A stretch of DNA of 64,000 bases from Sphingosinicella terrae (lineage in GTDB: Bacteria; Pseudomonadota; Alphaproteobacteria; Sphingomonadales; Sphingomonadaceae). Where the stretch lies: the NCBI RefSeq assembly GCF_003347635.1, contig NZ_QDFY01000001.1, positions 434,001 to 498,000 of the forward strand. The letters run 5' to 3'. Position 1 is the stretch's first letter. Each line of letters starts with the position of its first letter. Both the position numbers and the translations under genes were made by a program. The notes beneath the pieces are model-generated. The model was not told where the DNA came from. It did no database searches and saw nothing but the letters and a program-made list of their open reading frames with translations. Shown here piece after piece: positions 8,007-20,558 of this stretch.

Positions 8007-10850
8007 ATGACCAATCTCTCGTGCACCTTGAGAGCCGGAGCCGCCACCTTCGCGATCGCCGCCGCGACCGCCATCTTCGCCGGTCCGGCGCATGCCCAGG
8101 ACGAGGCGGCAGCGCCCACCGACGGCCAGGCGGCGCAGGGCGAGCAATCGATCCTCATCACCGGCTCGCGCATCCGCCGCGATCCGCTCGATCAGGACCA
8201 GCCGGTCATCTTCCTCGATCGCGAGACGATCGACCGCACCGGTCTCACCTCTGCCGCCGACGTCCTCCAGCGCCTGCCCAGCGCCGGCGGTGCGCTCAAC
8301 AGCCGGTTCAACAATAGCGGCAATTTCGGCAATCCGCCGGATGGCGGCGGTGTCGGCGCCGGCGCCGCCGAGGTCGATCTTCGCTTCCTCGGCTCGAAGC
8401 GGACCCTGGTGCTGGTCGACGGCATGCGCTTCGTCAACGCCGCCTCGGCGAGCGGCGTCCCGGGATCGACCGATCTCAACGCCATCCCCGAGAGCATGAT
8501 CGAGCGGATCGAGGTGCTCCAGTCCGGCGCCTCCGCCATCTACGGCTCGGATGCCATTGCCGGCGTCGTCAATATCATCACCCGCCGGCAGCAGGAGGGC
8601 TTCCGCGCCTCCGCCCAGTTCGGCGTGATGGACGAGGGCGACGGCGCCTCGCAGAACCTCCAGCTGAGCTGGGGCACAGGCTCCAGCGAGAGCGGGACCC
8701 GTATCGTCATCGGCGGCAATTATGTCCGGCAGGAACCGATCGGATCGGGCAACCGCTCGATCTCGCTCTTCCCGACCCCCGGCGCCACCGCCTGCGACGC
8801 CTCGTGCAGCTCGGGGACGCCTAACGGGCGCTTCATCGTGCTCGACAACGACCTCACCTTGCGCGCGCCGGTGCTGACCGGACGCCCGGATTTCAATCCT
8901 CTCGATCCGACCGATCCCACCAGCGATTTCCGCGCCTTCACGACGCCGGACCGCTTCAACTTCGCGCCGTTCAACTTCATCCAGATCCCGCTCGAGCGCT
9001 ATGGCGGGTTCGTCAACGTGACCCAGCAGTTCGGCGATTTCGCCGAATTGAACCTGCGTGGCGTCTACAACCGGCGCAACTCGCGCAACCAGGCGGCGCC
9101 GCTGCCGCTCTTCGTCGGGCCCGACGCCGGCAACGGCAATCTGCTCGACACCATCTCGATCGACGCGACCAATCCCTTCAACCCGTTCGGAGTCACGCTC
9201 GAGCCCGGCACCTACGCCTTCATCGGCCGCCGCGTCGTCGAGGGCGGGCCGCGCCAATATGACCAGACGGTCGACACTTACTATGTCGCCGGCACGCTCG
9301 AGGGCGATTTCCAGCTGCTCGGCAACGACTGGTATTGGGACGTGAACGGGCTGTGGGGCCGCAACGATGCCGAGCAGGAGGTCCGCGGCAACATCAACGC
9401 CGCCAATCTCGCCCGCGCGCTCGGGCCGCTCGCCGCCTGCACCGCGCCCTGCGTGCCGTTCAACATCTTCGGCGGCCTCGGCTCGATCACTCCGGCGATG
9501 CTCGAATATGTCGCCTTCACCCAGCGCGACAGCAGCCGTCAGGAGATTTGGGACGTCTCCGCCAATGTCAGCGGCGGCCTGTTCCAGCTGCCGGGCGGCA
9601 CCGCCAGCATCGCCTTCGGCGTCGAGCATCGCGACCTCAGCGGCCGGTTCGATCCCGATCCGATCGTCGCCGCGGGCCTGGGCTCGGACATTCCGGCCCA
9701 GCCGACCCGAGGCAGCTACAATGTCGACGAGGCCTATGCCGAGCTTCGCCTGCCTTTGCTCGCCGACACCGCCTTCTTCCATCGGCTCGAGTTGACCGGG
9801 GCCGCGCGCTACTCCGATTATACGACCTCCGGATCGACCACCACGTTCAGCGCCGGCGTCAATTGGGAGCCGATCGAGGACCTGCTGTTCCGCGGCAGCT
9901 GGGCCGAAGGCTTCCGCGCGCCGAGCATCGGCGAACTGTTCGGGACGCCGTCGCGCTTCGACCAGGAGATCTCCGATCCCTGCTCGAGCGACAGCACCGC
10001 GCCGGAGAATTTCAACAATTCCGCCACCGTGCGCGCCAATTGCATCGCCCAGGGCGTGCCCGCCGATGGCAGCTACACCCAGCTCAACCCGCAAATTTCG
10101 GTGCTGACCGGCGGCAATGACACGCTCGAGCCGGAGACTTCGGAAAGCTGGGGTGCCGGCATGGTCTGGCGTCCTTCCTTCCTGCCGCGGCTCTCGATCG
10201 AGGCCAATTACTTCAACATCCGGGTCGACGGCGCCATCCAGGCGATTCCGGGCGGCGTCCTGCTCGGCCGCTGCGCCACCACGCTGGACGAGTTCAGCTG
10301 CGACACTATCACCCGCACCGCCTCGGGCCAGATCGCGCGGATCGAGAACTTCCTCCTCAACGTGTCGAGCATCGAGACGGACGGCCTCGACGTCGTCCTC
10401 AATTTCCGCACCGCCGAGACCGGGGCCGGCACCTTCGGCCTCTATTGGGCGAGCACCTTCCTGTTCAACTACAGCCTGGCGGTCCCGTCGACCGATGGCG
10501 TGACCGTGATCGAGCGCGAGGGCACCGAGCAGGGCAGTCCCGACCAGGCCTTCCCGAAGTTCAAGTCGACCGGCATCCTCGACTGGAGCCTGGACGATTT
10601 CGGCGCCTCGCTGACCGGCCGCTACATCAGCGGCGTCGACGAGAATGGCGGCCGCCTGGGCTCGCGCTTCTACACCGACGTCCAGCTGCGCTGGCAGATC
10701 GACGATCGCTTCGGCTTCGCGCTCGGCGCGAACAACCTGTTCGACGTCGATCCGCCGCCCTGCATCACCTGCGGGCTCAACAATTTCGATCCCACCACCT
10801 ACGACGTCCCCGGCACCTTCATCTATGCCCGGGCCAGCGTCCGCATGTGA
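8007..10850 (+). CDS. TonB-dependent outer-membrane receptor
   Basis: A 947-residue receptor for active import across the outer membrane. It has a signal peptide (residues 1-30, ending GPAHA-Q), a plug domain with [17 protein letters not shown] and the [23 protein letters not shown] core, and a 22-strand barrel ending in Phe-rich strands ([22 protein letters not shown]) with a terminal ARASVRM. Several close Cys pairs in predicted outer loops (CDASC, CTAPC, CITC) suggest disulfides. No TonB, ExbB, sigma/anti-sigma or transporter partner is adjacent, so the ligand cannot be guessed. GAAGGGAC precedes the ATG. Confidence 0.93.
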   Translation: MTNLSCTLRAGAATFAIAAATAIFAGPAHAQDEAAAPTDGQAAQGEQSILITGSRIRRDPLDQDQPVIFLDRETIDRTGLTSAADVLQRLPSAGGALNSRFNNSGNFGNPPDGGGVGAGAAEVDLRFLGSKRTLVLVDGMRFVNAASASGVPGSTDLNAIPESMIERIEVLQSGASAIYGSDAIAGVVNIITRRQQEGFRASAQFGVMDEGDGASQNLQLSWGTGSSESGTRIVIGGNYVRQEPIGSGNRSISLFPTPGATACDASCSSGTPNGRFIVLDNDLTLRAPVLTGRPDFNPLDPTDPTSDFRAFTTPDRFNFAPFNFIQIPLERYGGFVNVTQQFGDFAELNLRGVYNRRNSRNQAAPLPLFVGPDAGNGNLLDTISIDATNPFNPFGVTLEPGTYAFIGRRVVEGGPRQYDQTVDTYYVAGTLEGDFQLLGNDWYWDVNGLWGRNDAEQEVRGNINAANLARALGPLAACTAPCVPFNIFGGLGSITPAMLEYVAFTQRDSSRQEIWDVSANVSGGLFQLPGGTASIAFGVEHRDLSGRFDPDPIVAAGLGSDIPAQPTRGSYNVDEAYAELRLPLLADTAFFHRLELTGAARYSDYTTSGSTTTFSAGVNWEPIEDLLFRGSWAEGFRAPSIGELFGTPSRFDQEISDPCSSDSTAPENFNNSATVRANCIAQGVPADGSYTQLNPQISVLTGGNDTLEPETSESWGAGMVWRPSFLPRLSIEANYFNIRVDGAIQAIPGGVLLGRCATTLDEFSCDTITRTASGQIARIENFLLNVSSIETDGLDVVLNFRTAETGAGTFGLYWASTFLFNYSLAVPSTDGVTVIEREGTEQGSPDQAFPKFKSTGILDWSLDDFGASLTGRYISGVDENGGRLGSRFYTDVQLRWQIDDRFGFALGANNLFDVDPPPCITCGLNNFDPTTYDVPGTFIYARASVRM

Positions 10851-10923
10851 GGGGCGGGGAGGGCGCCGGGAGCCGAACGGCGCGAGCGGCGTTGCATCCC
10901 TCGGCGCAAGGCGGGCGCGGGGG

Positions 10924-10952
10924 CTTGAACCTGCGCCGCTTTGCTCCGATGT
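10924..10952 (+). promoter_or_regulatory. sigma-32 (RpoH)-like promoter candidate for clpP
   Basis: CTTGAA (10924-10929), a 15-base spacer, then TCCGATGT (10945-10952), a fair match to the heat-shock consensus CTTGAA-N13-15-CCCCATNT. It lies about 40 bases before the clpP ATG. Confidence 0.5.
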
Positions 10953-10989
10953 TCACCGCATCCCAACGAGTCAGGATTCTCCCCCCCTT

Positions 10990-11628
10990 ATGGACCATGA
11001 AGACATTATCGGCGGCCTCGTCCCGATCGTCATCGAGCAATCGAACCGCGGCGAGCGCAGCTTCGACATCTACTCGCGCCTGCTGAGGGAGCGGATCGTC
11101 TTCGTCACCGGGCCGGTAGAGGACCATATGGCGACGCTGGTCACCGCCCAGCTGCTCTACCTCGAGTCGGAGAATCCGAAGAAGGACATCTACATGTACA
11201 TCAACTCGCCGGGCGGGGTCGTCACGGCGGGCATGGCGATGCACGACACGATGCAATATATCCGTCCCAAGGTCGGCACGGTCTGCATCGGCCAGGCCGC
11301 CTCGATGGGCGCCTTCCTCCTCTCGGCCGGCGAGCCCGGCATGCGGGTCGCGCTCACCAACGCGCGGATCATGATCCACCAGCCGTCGGGCGGCGCCCAG
11401 GGCATGGCCTCGGACATCGAGATCCAGGCCAAGGAGATCCTGCGGATCCGCCACCGGATGAACGAGCTCATGGCCAAATATACAGGCCAGGCGCTCGAGG
11501 AGATCGAGCGCAATGTCGAGCGCGACAAGTTCTTCTCGGCGGACGAGGCCAAGACGTTCGGGCTGGTCGACGAGGTTTTCGAGCGGCGGCCGGTTCCCTC
11601 GGATGAGGAAGCGGCCAAGGCGGCTTAA
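10990..11628 (+). CDS. clpP: ATP-dependent Clp protease proteolytic subunit
   Basis: A 212-residue serine peptidase that forms the barrel-shaped chamber of ClpXP/ClpAP. The catalytic triad is visible: Ser105 in GQAASMGA, His130 in IMIHQPSGG and Asp179 in ERDKFF. The oxyanion loop SPGGVV is at about residue 73. The start at 10990 gives [12 protein letters not shown], typical of alphaproteobacterial ClpP; in-frame starts further upstream would lie inside the TonB receptor gene. It is followed by clpX after 87 bases. Confidence 0.97.
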   Translation: MDHEDIIGGLVPIVIEQSNRGERSFDIYSRLLRERIVFVTGPVEDHMATLVTAQLLYLESENPKKDIYMYINSPGGVVTAGMAMHDTMQYIRPKVGTVCIGQAASMGAFLLSAGEPGMRVALTNARIMIHQPSGGAQGMASDIEIQAKEILRIRHRMNELMAKYTGQALEEIERNVERDKFFSADEAKTFGLVDEVFERRPVPSDEEAAKAA

Positions 11629-11715
11629 CCTTTAGGCCATTGTGATTGTGCTAATTTGCCGTCAGGATGCCGGCGGATGTGTAAGGCGGACCGGAATCCG
11701 GTCTGAAGGAAGATT

Positions 11716-12972
11716 ATGACGAAGCTCAGCGGCGGCGACAGCAAGAGCACCCTCTATTGCTCGTTCTGCGGGAAATCGCAGCACGAGGTGCGCAAGCTCA
11801 TCGCCGGCCCGACCGTGTTCATCTGCGACGAGTGCGTCGAGCTCTGCAACGACATCATCCGCGAGGAGACCAAGTCCGCGCTGGTGAAGACCCGTGACGG
11901 CGTCCCGACGCCGGCGGAGATCTGCAAGGTGCTGGACGATTATGTGATCGGCCAGCACCACGCCAAGCGGGTGCTCTCGGTCGCGGTCCACAACCATTAC
12001 AAGCGTCTCGCTCACGGGGCGAAGGGCGGCGACGTCGAGCTCGCCAAGTCGAACATCCTGCTCGTCGGCCCGACCGGCTGCGGCAAGACCCTGCTCGCCC
12101 AGACGCTGGCGCGGATCCTCGACGTGCCCTTCACCATGGCCGACGCGACCACGCTGACCGAGGCGGGCTATGTCGGCGAGGATGTCGAGAACATCATCCT
12201 GAAGCTGCTCCAGTCGTCCGACTACAATGTCGAGCGGGCGCAGCGCGGCATCGTCTATATCGACGAGATCGACAAGATCAGCCGCAAGTCGGACAACCCC
12301 TCGATCACCCGCGACGTGTCGGGCGAGGGCGTCCAGCAGGCGCTTCTGAAGCTGATGGAAGGCACGACCGCGAGCGTTCCGCCGCAGGGCGGCCGCAAGC
12401 ATCCGCAGCAGGAATTCCTCCAGGTCGACACGACCAACATCCTGTTCATCTGCGGCGGCGCCTTCGCCGGCCTCGAGAAGATCATCGGCGACCGGCTCGA
12501 GGGCAAGTCGATCGGCTTCGGCGCCCATGTCGCCGCACCGGACGAGCGCCGGACCGGCGAGGTGCTTCGCCATACCGAGCCGGAGGATCTGCTGAAATTC
12601 GGCCTGATTCCCGAATTCGTCGGCCGCTTGCCGGTGATCGCGACGCTCGAGGACCTCGACACCGACGCTTTGGTCAAGATCCTGCGCGAGCCCAAGAACG
12701 CCCTCGTCAAGCAGTATCAGAAGCTGTTCGACATGGAGGACGTCAAGCTCAGCTACACCGACGACGCCCTCATCGCGACCGCGAAGAAGGCGATCGAGCG
12801 CAAGACCGGCGCCCGCGGCCTGAGGTCGATCATGGAGAATATCCTCCTCGACACGATGTTCGACCTGCCCTCGATGGACGGCGTCGACGAGGTGCTGATC
12901 GACAAGGACGTGGTCGAAGGCCGCAAGGAGCCGGTGCGGATCTACGCGAAGAAGGCCGAAGACGCCGCCTGA
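11716..12972 (+). CDS. clpX: Clp protease ATP-binding subunit ClpX
   Basis: A 418-residue AAA+ unfoldase that feeds substrates to ClpP. The N-terminal C4 zinc-binding domain is CSFCGK...CDECVELC (residues 15-40). The AAA+ module has Walker A GPTGCGKT, Walker [10 protein letters not shown], and the pore and sensor segments [14 protein letters not shown] and [10 protein letters not shown]. The length is normal. It lies directly downstream of clpP and ends in a strong terminator. Confidence 0.98.
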   Translation: MTKLSGGDSKSTLYCSFCGKSQHEVRKLIAGPTVFICDECVELCNDIIREETKSALVKTRDGVPTPAEICKVLDDYVIGQHHAKRVLSVAVHNHYKRLAHGAKGGDVELAKSNILLVGPTGCGKTLLAQTLARILDVPFTMADATTLTEAGYVGEDVENIILKLLQSSDYNVERAQRGIVYIDEIDKISRKSDNPSITRDVSGEGVQQALLKLMEGTTASVPPQGGRKHPQQEFLQVDTTNILFICGGAFAGLEKIIGDRLEGKSIGFGAHVAAPDERRTGEVLRHTEPEDLLKFGLIPEFVGRLPVIATLEDLDTDALVKILREPKNALVKQYQKLFDMEDVKLSYTDDALIATAKKAIERKTGARGLRSIMENILLDTMFDLPSMDGVDEVLIDKDVVEGRKEPVRIYAKKAEDAA

Positions 12973-12994
12973 GCGTAAAATCGCTTCTGTCTCG

Positions 12995-13025
12995 AACGGG
13001 CGCGCCGGCCGGGCGCGCCCGTTTT
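12995..13025 (+). terminator. rho-independent terminator of clpX
   Basis: Stem AACGGGCGCGCC (12995-13006), five-base loop, complementary arm GGCGCGCCCGTT (13012-13023), then TTTT (13022-13025). Confidence 0.85.
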
Positions 13026-13044
13026 CGTTTGCGTCCTCGGCCGC

Positions 13045-16000
13045 TCAGGGCGTGATTCCGTAGCGCCGATATTCGCTGTCGATGTCGAACTGCAGCCGCC
13101 GTGCCGCGGCAAGATCCTGCTCCCCGGCTTCACGCGCGCCGCTGCGGATGCGCGCGACCCCGCGGACATACAACGAGGCGGCCTGAAGCGGCTGGAGCGC
13201 CAGGGCCGCGTCGGCGTCGGCGATCGCTTCCTCGGTTCGCCCGAGCCGAAGCTTGACCAGCGCACGGCTGTCGAGGGTCGGCGCATTGGCTTCGGAACGA
13301 AGCGCGCCGTCGCAATCGGCGAGCGCTTCGTCGAGCTGGACGTTGAGGGTCCCCCTGATCCAGCAGCGCGAGTTGAGCAGCAGCCGATTCTCGGGTTCCA
13401 CTGCCAGCGCTGCGCTGATCGCGTTCACCGCGCCTTCGGCGTCGCCGGCGTCGGCGAGGAGCTGGGCCCGGACGGCCTGCACCTCGTAGGGCTGAAGACC
13501 GGCCGTGACGGCGTGGGAGTCGAGCGCCCGAAGGGCCTCGGCAAGGGCCGTTCGCGCTTCTTCTGGTCGGCCGAGGCCCGCCATCACCTGCGCGCGCTGC
13601 CCGAGCAGCCATGGATCGCTGTTCGCCTCGGCCGGGATGGCGGCGAAGGCGGCCGCCGCTTCGTCCGCTTCGTCGCGCATGGCATGGATCTGGGCCTTGA
13701 GGACGAGCGCGCCGACATGTCCGGGCTCATGGCCCAGGATCGCCTGGAGATCCGCCATCGCGGCGTCGAGGCGTCCGAGGCGCAGATAGGCCTCCGCTCT
13801 GCGGCCGAGGCTGTAGCGATTGTCCGGATCGAGCTCGATCGATCGAGTTAGTGAACGCGCCGCGTCTTCCGGATGGCCCTGGGCGAGGTGAAGCAATCCA
13901 TATCCCTGATGGACGACGAAGGTGCTCTGGTCCCGGCGCATCGCGTTCGCCAGCGCGGCGCCGGCTTCGTCGAGTCGCCCGAGATGGACCAGCGCGATGC
14001 CGCGATTGGCATGAGCGGTGGCCCAGTCGGGTGCGAGCGTGAGCGCCTGATCGAAATCGGCGAGCGCTTCCTCCAGCTGGCCCGCGCCCATCTTGCGATA
14101 GCCTGCCTCGACGAGGCTCGAGGCGGTCGTGGGCGAAGCCTCGTCGCCCTCGTCTGCCGACGAAGCGGTTTGGATCGGCACGGCTGCCGAAGCGATGAGG
14201 AAGGCGCTGTCGTCGGTGATCTCGCGCAGCGCGGCGACGCTCGCACGCGCCACCTCGGCCGGAATCTCCCGCGCGACATGCTGGAAGCGCGTGCGGGAGA
14301 CGGCTCGTCCGTCGGCGATGCGCAGCCGTCGGCTGAGCCGGGTGCCGGCGACGACCCGTTCGAAGCTCTCGCCCTCGATCGAAAAGCCGCGGCCTCCTTG
14401 CGGCAGGATGATCGTCTCGACCATCTCCATGAAGCCGGGCGCCGAGAGCGCGTAGGGCGCGTCCTGGTATGGACCGTCGGGCCGTTCGAAATCGGCATCC
14501 CAATCGATAGTGCTGTTGTCGAAGCGGAAGCGATGGGAGGTCACGCCCGGATTGCGGCCCCAGTTCATCTTCAACCTGCCCCTGACGACGAGCGTGAAGG
14601 TGCCCGCTTCGGGGTCGTCGTCGAGGGTGGCGTCGGTGATGCTTTCGTCGGTTCCTGCGAGGTCGAGGGTCGCCTCCCGCGTCTGGCGCAGATATTCCTC
14701 CCGGCCGATCTGCGACACGCCCGTTCGGATCGCGATCGCCATGTCTCCGCGCCAGATAGTCTCGATGACGAACGGTGTCGTCTCTCCGAAGCCGCTCGCC
14801 GCGTCGTAGGTGACGGCGTAGCTCATCAGCGGCTCTGCCGGCGGCGTGTAGGGCAGGGCCTCGAGGGCCGCGCCACCGGGCCGGACGGGAAGCCCCCAGC
14901 CGAGCGTCGTCGAGGAGAGCACGGCGAGGCTGCGGTCACCCGTCCTGGTGCCATCGAGCCAGTAGGAGCGGCCGCCGATCCGGGCCCGCACGATGACATG
15001 GTCGAACTGGCCCATCTGAGGCAATCGCTGGTCGAGCCCGTCGTTCATCCGCGCGCTGACGAGCACCGGCTCGGCCTCGATGCCGAGCGCCCGCAGCAGG
15101 GCGACCAGCATCACCGTCTTGGCCTTGCAGTCGCCGTAGCGGCGCGACCAGGTCTCCGCGGCGGGCGCGGGCAGATAATTGCCGTCGCCGATGACGACGG
15201 CGAAATAGCGTATGTCGTCCTGGACCAGCCGCAGCGCCGCCATCGCCCGGGCTTCGGGTGCGGCATGCTGCGCTGCGATCCGCTCGGCCTCGGCACGGAG
15301 CGTCGAATCGGGGGACAGCCGGCTCGCTTCCTCGTAATAAGGTGCGACCAGGGCGCTGATCTCCTCCCAGCCGGCGAACTGGGTGATCTGGAACATCGTG
15401 GGAAGGGCATAGCGGCCTGGGGCGCCTTCCGGCGGCAGCGGTCCCTCGGCATCCTCGAGATCGAGCCTCAACTCGGTCCCCAGCGGCGTGCGGCGGGTCT
15501 GCGCGGCGTCCATCCGCTCGGTTCCGCGCCAGCGCATGGTCACGCCCTCGGGCCAGATCTGGCGGATATGGTAGCGCTCGATCGGCGAGCCGTAGGGAAG
15601 CGCGAAGAAGCTCTCGCCGCGGAGCGGGAGGGCGCCGGCGCGGCGGCGGATCGTGTAGGCGAAGTGGAGGACGTCGCCGACGAGAAGCCCCTCGGCCTGC
15701 ATCACCGCGGTATGGACGCCGTCGAGTATCGCCGCTTCGAGATTGTTCTCGCGGCGCAGAACGGTGAAGGTTTGTCCCTGCGCCAGCAGGTCGATGACGT
15801 TCGAGCCGCGGATGATCCGGACCTTGTGGACGATGAGGTCCTGCTGCTCGGGCCGCCACGGCAGCACGATGTCGCCGAAGCCCTGGAGGCCCTGCTGGGT
15901 CTGCACCAGCGCCGCCATCTCGAGATAATATTCGTGGGCGTCGGGCCCATAATAGGTCTGGGCGTCGACCAGCAGGATCTGTCCGGGCCGGTCCCGACGC

Positions 16001-16134
16001 GCGGGATCGGGATCGGGCAGGGCGCGCGCTTCCACCCAGTCCGGGGCCGGCGCGATAGTGGGTTCGGCCTGGGCGCGAGCCGCCGTCGGCGCGGCCGCCA
16101 GGACGAGCAGAAGAATGAAGATGTAGCGCAGCAT
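13045..16134 (-). CDS. secreted DUF3857/transglutaminase-like protein with TPR repeats
   Basis: A 1029-residue exported protein. Signal peptide at residues 1-21 (ARA-Q), then an all-beta DUF3857 domain, then a transglutaminase-like domain with Cys336 (RYGDCKAKT), His379 (GQFDHVIV) and Asp394 (YWLDGT) in the right order for an active triad. A further beta-rich domain leads into at least six TPR units in the C-terminal third (for example YRKMGAGQLEEALADFDQAL and similar 34-residue units). Probably periplasmic; the substrate is unknown. The gene is convergent with clpX and stands alone. Confidence 0.85.
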   Translation of the reverse strand: MLRYIFILLLVLAAAPTAARAQAEPTIAPAPDWVEARALPDPDPARRDRPGQILLVDAQTYYGPDAHEYYLEMAALVQTQQGLQGFGDIVLPWRPEQQDLIVHKVRIIRGSNVIDLLAQGQTFTVLRRENNLEAAILDGVHTAVMQAEGLLVGDVLHFAYTIRRRAGALPLRGESFFALPYGSPIERYHIRQIWPEGVTMRWRGTERMDAAQTRRTPLGTELRLDLEDAEGPLPPEGAPGRYALPTMFQITQFAGWEEISALVAPYYEEASRLSPDSTLRAEAERIAAQHAAPEARAMAALRLVQDDIRYFAVVIGDGNYLPAPAAETWSRRYGDCKAKTVMLVALLRALGIEAEPVLVSARMNDGLDQRLPQMGQFDHVIVRARIGGRSYWLDGTRTGDRSLAVLSSTTLGWGLPVRPGGAALEALPYTPPAEPLMSYAVTYDAASGFGETTPFVIETIWRGDMAIAIRTGVSQIGREEYLRQTREATLDLAGTDESITDATLDDDPEAGTFTLVVRGRLKMNWGRNPGVTSHRFRFDNSTIDWDADFERPDGPYQDAPYALSAPGFMEMVETIILPQGGRGFSIEGESFERVVAGTRLSRRLRIADGRAVSRTRFQHVAREIPAEVARASVAALREITDDSAFLIASAAVPIQTASSADEGDEASPTTASSLVEAGYRKMGAGQLEEALADFDQALTLAPDWATAHANRGIALVHLGRLDEAGAALANAMRRDQSTFVVHQGYGLLHLAQGHPEDAARSLTRSIELDPDNRYSLGRRAEAYLRLGRLDAAMADLQAILGHEPGHVGALVLKAQIHAMRDEADEAAAAFAAIPAEANSDPWLLGQRAQVMAGLGRPEEARTALAEALRALDSHAVTAGLQPYEVQAVRAQLLADAGDAEGAVNAISAALAVEPENRLLLNSRCWIRGTLNVQLDEALADCDGALRSEANAPTLDSRALVKLRLGRTEEAIADADAALALQPLQAASLYVRGVARIRSGAREAGEQDLAAARRLQFDIDSEYRRYGITP

Positions 16135-16407
16135 GAGCCCCCCGATCGCGGAGCTCAGAATGCCGTTCTTCTGACGAAACTCAAGTGGGGGCAGATGATC
16201 GCGCGGCGATGATCCTCCTGGAATCTTGACCGCGACGCTTCTTCTTTTCGTACAGGCGGGGCAGTGGGCACCTACCGCCGGAGCCTGCGACGCGTCGTTG
16301 CCGTGGAGAATGGCGGGCGCGAGCAGGAACAGCGCGGTGCGACAAAGGCGCGGTCGTATGTAGCAGCGTTCGCGTTATGGCCTTTGGCGGAACGGCGGCC
16401 GTGCCGC

Positions 16408-17136
16408 CTACTTCGCGTTGCCGCCCGGACGGTCCTGCTCGATGATCTCGGTGGCGACATTGTACCGAAGCACTTCCTGCTGGCTGAGGCAGCGCCGGGT
16501 CTCGCGGCTCTGGGCGTTCGCCACCGAGGGCACCTGGTACATGACGTTGGTGAGCAGGTCGCGAGAGACGCCCATGCGGATCAGGAAGTCGTTGTCCTGG
16601 GTCGCGAGCAAGGCGGAGCTCTGCTCGACCTCGGCGATGAGGCCGATCGTGCTGTCCTCGCCGCGGGCGACGCTACCCCGGATCGCGTCCCGGTCCTGGG
16701 TATGGGTGAACATGTGGACCATGAAGATCCCGCCCGGATCGACGAACCGGGCCATGCCGCCCATGAACATGAAGTTGCAGGCGGAAAAGCAGGTCCATCC
16801 CTGCGGGATGCGGGTGATCATGCCGTTGTCGCGGATGATCCGGCCGGCCTCATTGCCCTCGCGCGCATCGCCGCCGGGAGAACGGAACCAGATCTCGTTG
16901 ATTTCCGGATTGGCATCGAGCGCTGCCTGCAGCCGCTCGGCGGTGCCGTCGTCGATATAGCCTTCGGCGAGGAGGACTCGGCGGCCGTCCACCTCCTGCG
17001 GGGTGAATCGCATCTCCCGATAGTTGGAGACGTTCAGGCTGGTCGGGCAGCTCGGATTGCTCGGATCCATCTGAGCCTGCGCGGCCTGCGCCGACAAGAG
17101 CGCGGCCAGGCCGAGCAGGGACGCGAATTTGCGCAT
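16408..17136 (-). CDS. periplasmic ClpP-fold protein
   Basis: A 242-residue exported protein with a signal peptide (residues 1-21, AQA-Q). The central part has the ClpP/crotonase fold seen in predicted periplasmic proteins: WFRSPGGDAREG (oxyanion-type SPGG at residues 86-89), a Ser118 in CFSACNFMFMGG and His141 in FMVHMF, in the order of the ClpP triad. Cys30, Cys116 and Cys120 could form disulfides. The start at 17136 is chosen over 17184 because GAGGAG precedes it and the signal peptide begins there. It follows the 171-residue gene after 8 bases, so the two are an operon. Peptidase activity is an inference from the motifs. Confidence 0.75.
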   Translation of the reverse strand: MRKFASLLGLAALLSAQAAQAQMDPSNPSCPTSLNVSNYREMRFTPQEVDGRRVLLAEGYIDDGTAERLQAALDANPEINEIWFRSPGGDAREGNEAGRIIRDNGMITRIPQGWTCFSACNFMFMGGMARFVDPGGIFMVHMFTHTQDRDAIRGSVARGEDSTIGLIAEVEQSSALLATQDNDFLIRMGVSRDLLTNVMYQVPSVANAQSRETRRCLSQQEVLRYNVATEIIEQDRPGGNAK

Positions 17137-17144
17137 GTCTCTCC

Positions 17145-17660
17145 TCAGACGCGAACGTAGCGGGTCGACGGCGGCCGTCGGCACATCTGCTTGGGCGCGC
17201 GGGTCTCCTCGCCGTCGACGATGACGATGTCGGTGACGGTCATGCAGTCGCCGCCACCGGCTTCAGGTGCCTGGGCGGTGACGACCGACTGGCCGCGCAC
17301 GCCCGGACGTGTCTCGCTCTCCCACTCGACCGTCGTGCCGACGCCGCCGCGGACCGCTTCCTCGGTCGCGGCTGCCGCCTTCTGCTGCTCGCACTGGTCG
17401 AGCAGGCTAGCGATCGCCTCGCCGAGCAGCTCGCCGACCGGAAGCATCGAGGTGACGGTGCTGGCAGCGCCGCCGACGCGGCCGCCGAACATCCCCGCCA
17501 TGCTGCCGAGCATGCCGCCGATCGCGCGGCCGCGGCTGCGGCGCTCGTTCGACGTCGGGCATTGATTCTCGTCGGACTGCGCCGCGAGCGCGGGTGACGC
17601 CAGCGGCAGCGTCGTAGAGACCAGCATCAGCGGCGCGGCGATGATGAGCGCACGAAACAT
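17145..17660 (-). CDS. secreted glycine-rich hypothetical protein
   Basis: A 171-residue exported protein not recognised as a named family. Signal peptide ending ALAA-Q, then a glycine-zipper-like segment (GRAIGGMLGSMAGMFGGRV, residues 48-66), and a beta-rich C-terminal half with two Cys (GGGDCMTVTD, KQMCRRP). The glycine zipper suggests membrane association. A GGGGAGG lies six bases before the ATG. It is the first gene of a two-gene operon with the periplasmic ClpP-fold protein, which suggests a shared envelope role. Confidence 0.6.
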   Translation of the reverse strand: MFRALIIAAPLMLVSTTLPLASPALAAQSDENQCPTSNERRSRGRAIGGMLGSMAGMFGGRVGGAASTVTSMLPVGELLGEAIASLLDQCEQQKAAAATEEAVRGGVGTTVEWESETRPGVRGQSVVTAQAPEAGGGDCMTVTDIVIVDGEETRAPKQMCRRPPSTRYVRV

Positions 17661-17750
17661 CGAAACCTCCCCAACAGGATGAAAATTCTAGACCCCGGCC
17701 CTGAGGCGGTCAATTGCTAAGGCCGACTGCCCCGCGCCTGAACGGCCTTC

Positions 17751-17779
17751 ATTGATGCGCGAAGGCAATGGCCCCATAT
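17751..17779 (+). promoter_or_regulatory. sigma-32 (RpoH)-like promoter candidate for lon
   Basis: ATTGAT (17751-17756), 15-base spacer, CCCCATAT (17772-17779). The -10 element is an exact match to the heat-shock consensus CCCCATNT, and TTGA is kept in the -35 element. It lies about 90 bases before the lon start. Confidence 0.55.
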
Positions 17780-17867
17780 GACGGGACAAGCGTTCCGAAC
17801 GAAGCGTCGTGCGGCGAACACCGACGATGCGGCGACGAAAGCACGGGCGCACGAGAGTGGAGTATCG

Positions 17868-20279
<2,412 letters not shown>

Positions 20280-20558
20280 CGTAGTCCAATCCTTCCCGCG
20301 ATTTCGCGGGGAGGGGGACCATGCCAAATGATCAGGTCGCCATGTCCCCCGGACATGGTTGGGCAGTGCGGGGCACTGCCCACCTGATCATGGTGGAGGG
20401 GGTTCTAGCGCCGCAAGTGCCCCTCCACCGCGTTTCACGCGGTCATGTTCGGGCCGCCCTGCTCCGGCAGGACTGCGGCTTGCGGGGCAAGCCGCACCCG
20501 AACATCCCCGGCAAAGGCCGGGGAGGAAGAGCCGGCGGCCCGTTCACCCTCTTTCCTT
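20280..20558. repeat. palindrome-rich intergenic repeat block
   Basis: No gene. A dense set of inverted repeats fills the gap between lon and hupB: CCGCG-ATTT-CGCGG (20297-20310), CATGTCC-CCC-GGACATG (20341-20357), GGGCAGTGC-GGG-GCACTGCCC (20361-20381), GGCTTGC-GGG-GCAAGCC (20477-20493) and CCCCGGC-AAA-GGCCGGGG (20507-20523). The whole is flanked by GGGGAGGGGGACCATG and CATGGTGGAGGGGG, an outer inverted repeat around 20309-20405. This looks like a composite dispersed element and probably also ends lon transcription. Confidence 0.65.

Noticed and set aside
7893-10094. 733-codon open frame on the minus strand
   Set aside because: Antisense to the TonB receptor gene; composition is that of a shadow frame.
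13873-16212. 779-codon open frame on the plus strand
   Set aside because: Antisense to the transglutaminase/TPR gene, with no recognisable domain and Arg/Gly-rich composition.
17778-17867. Extended start of lon
   Set aside because: Adds 30 residues not seen in Lon and runs over the promoter candidate; ATG 17868 fits better.
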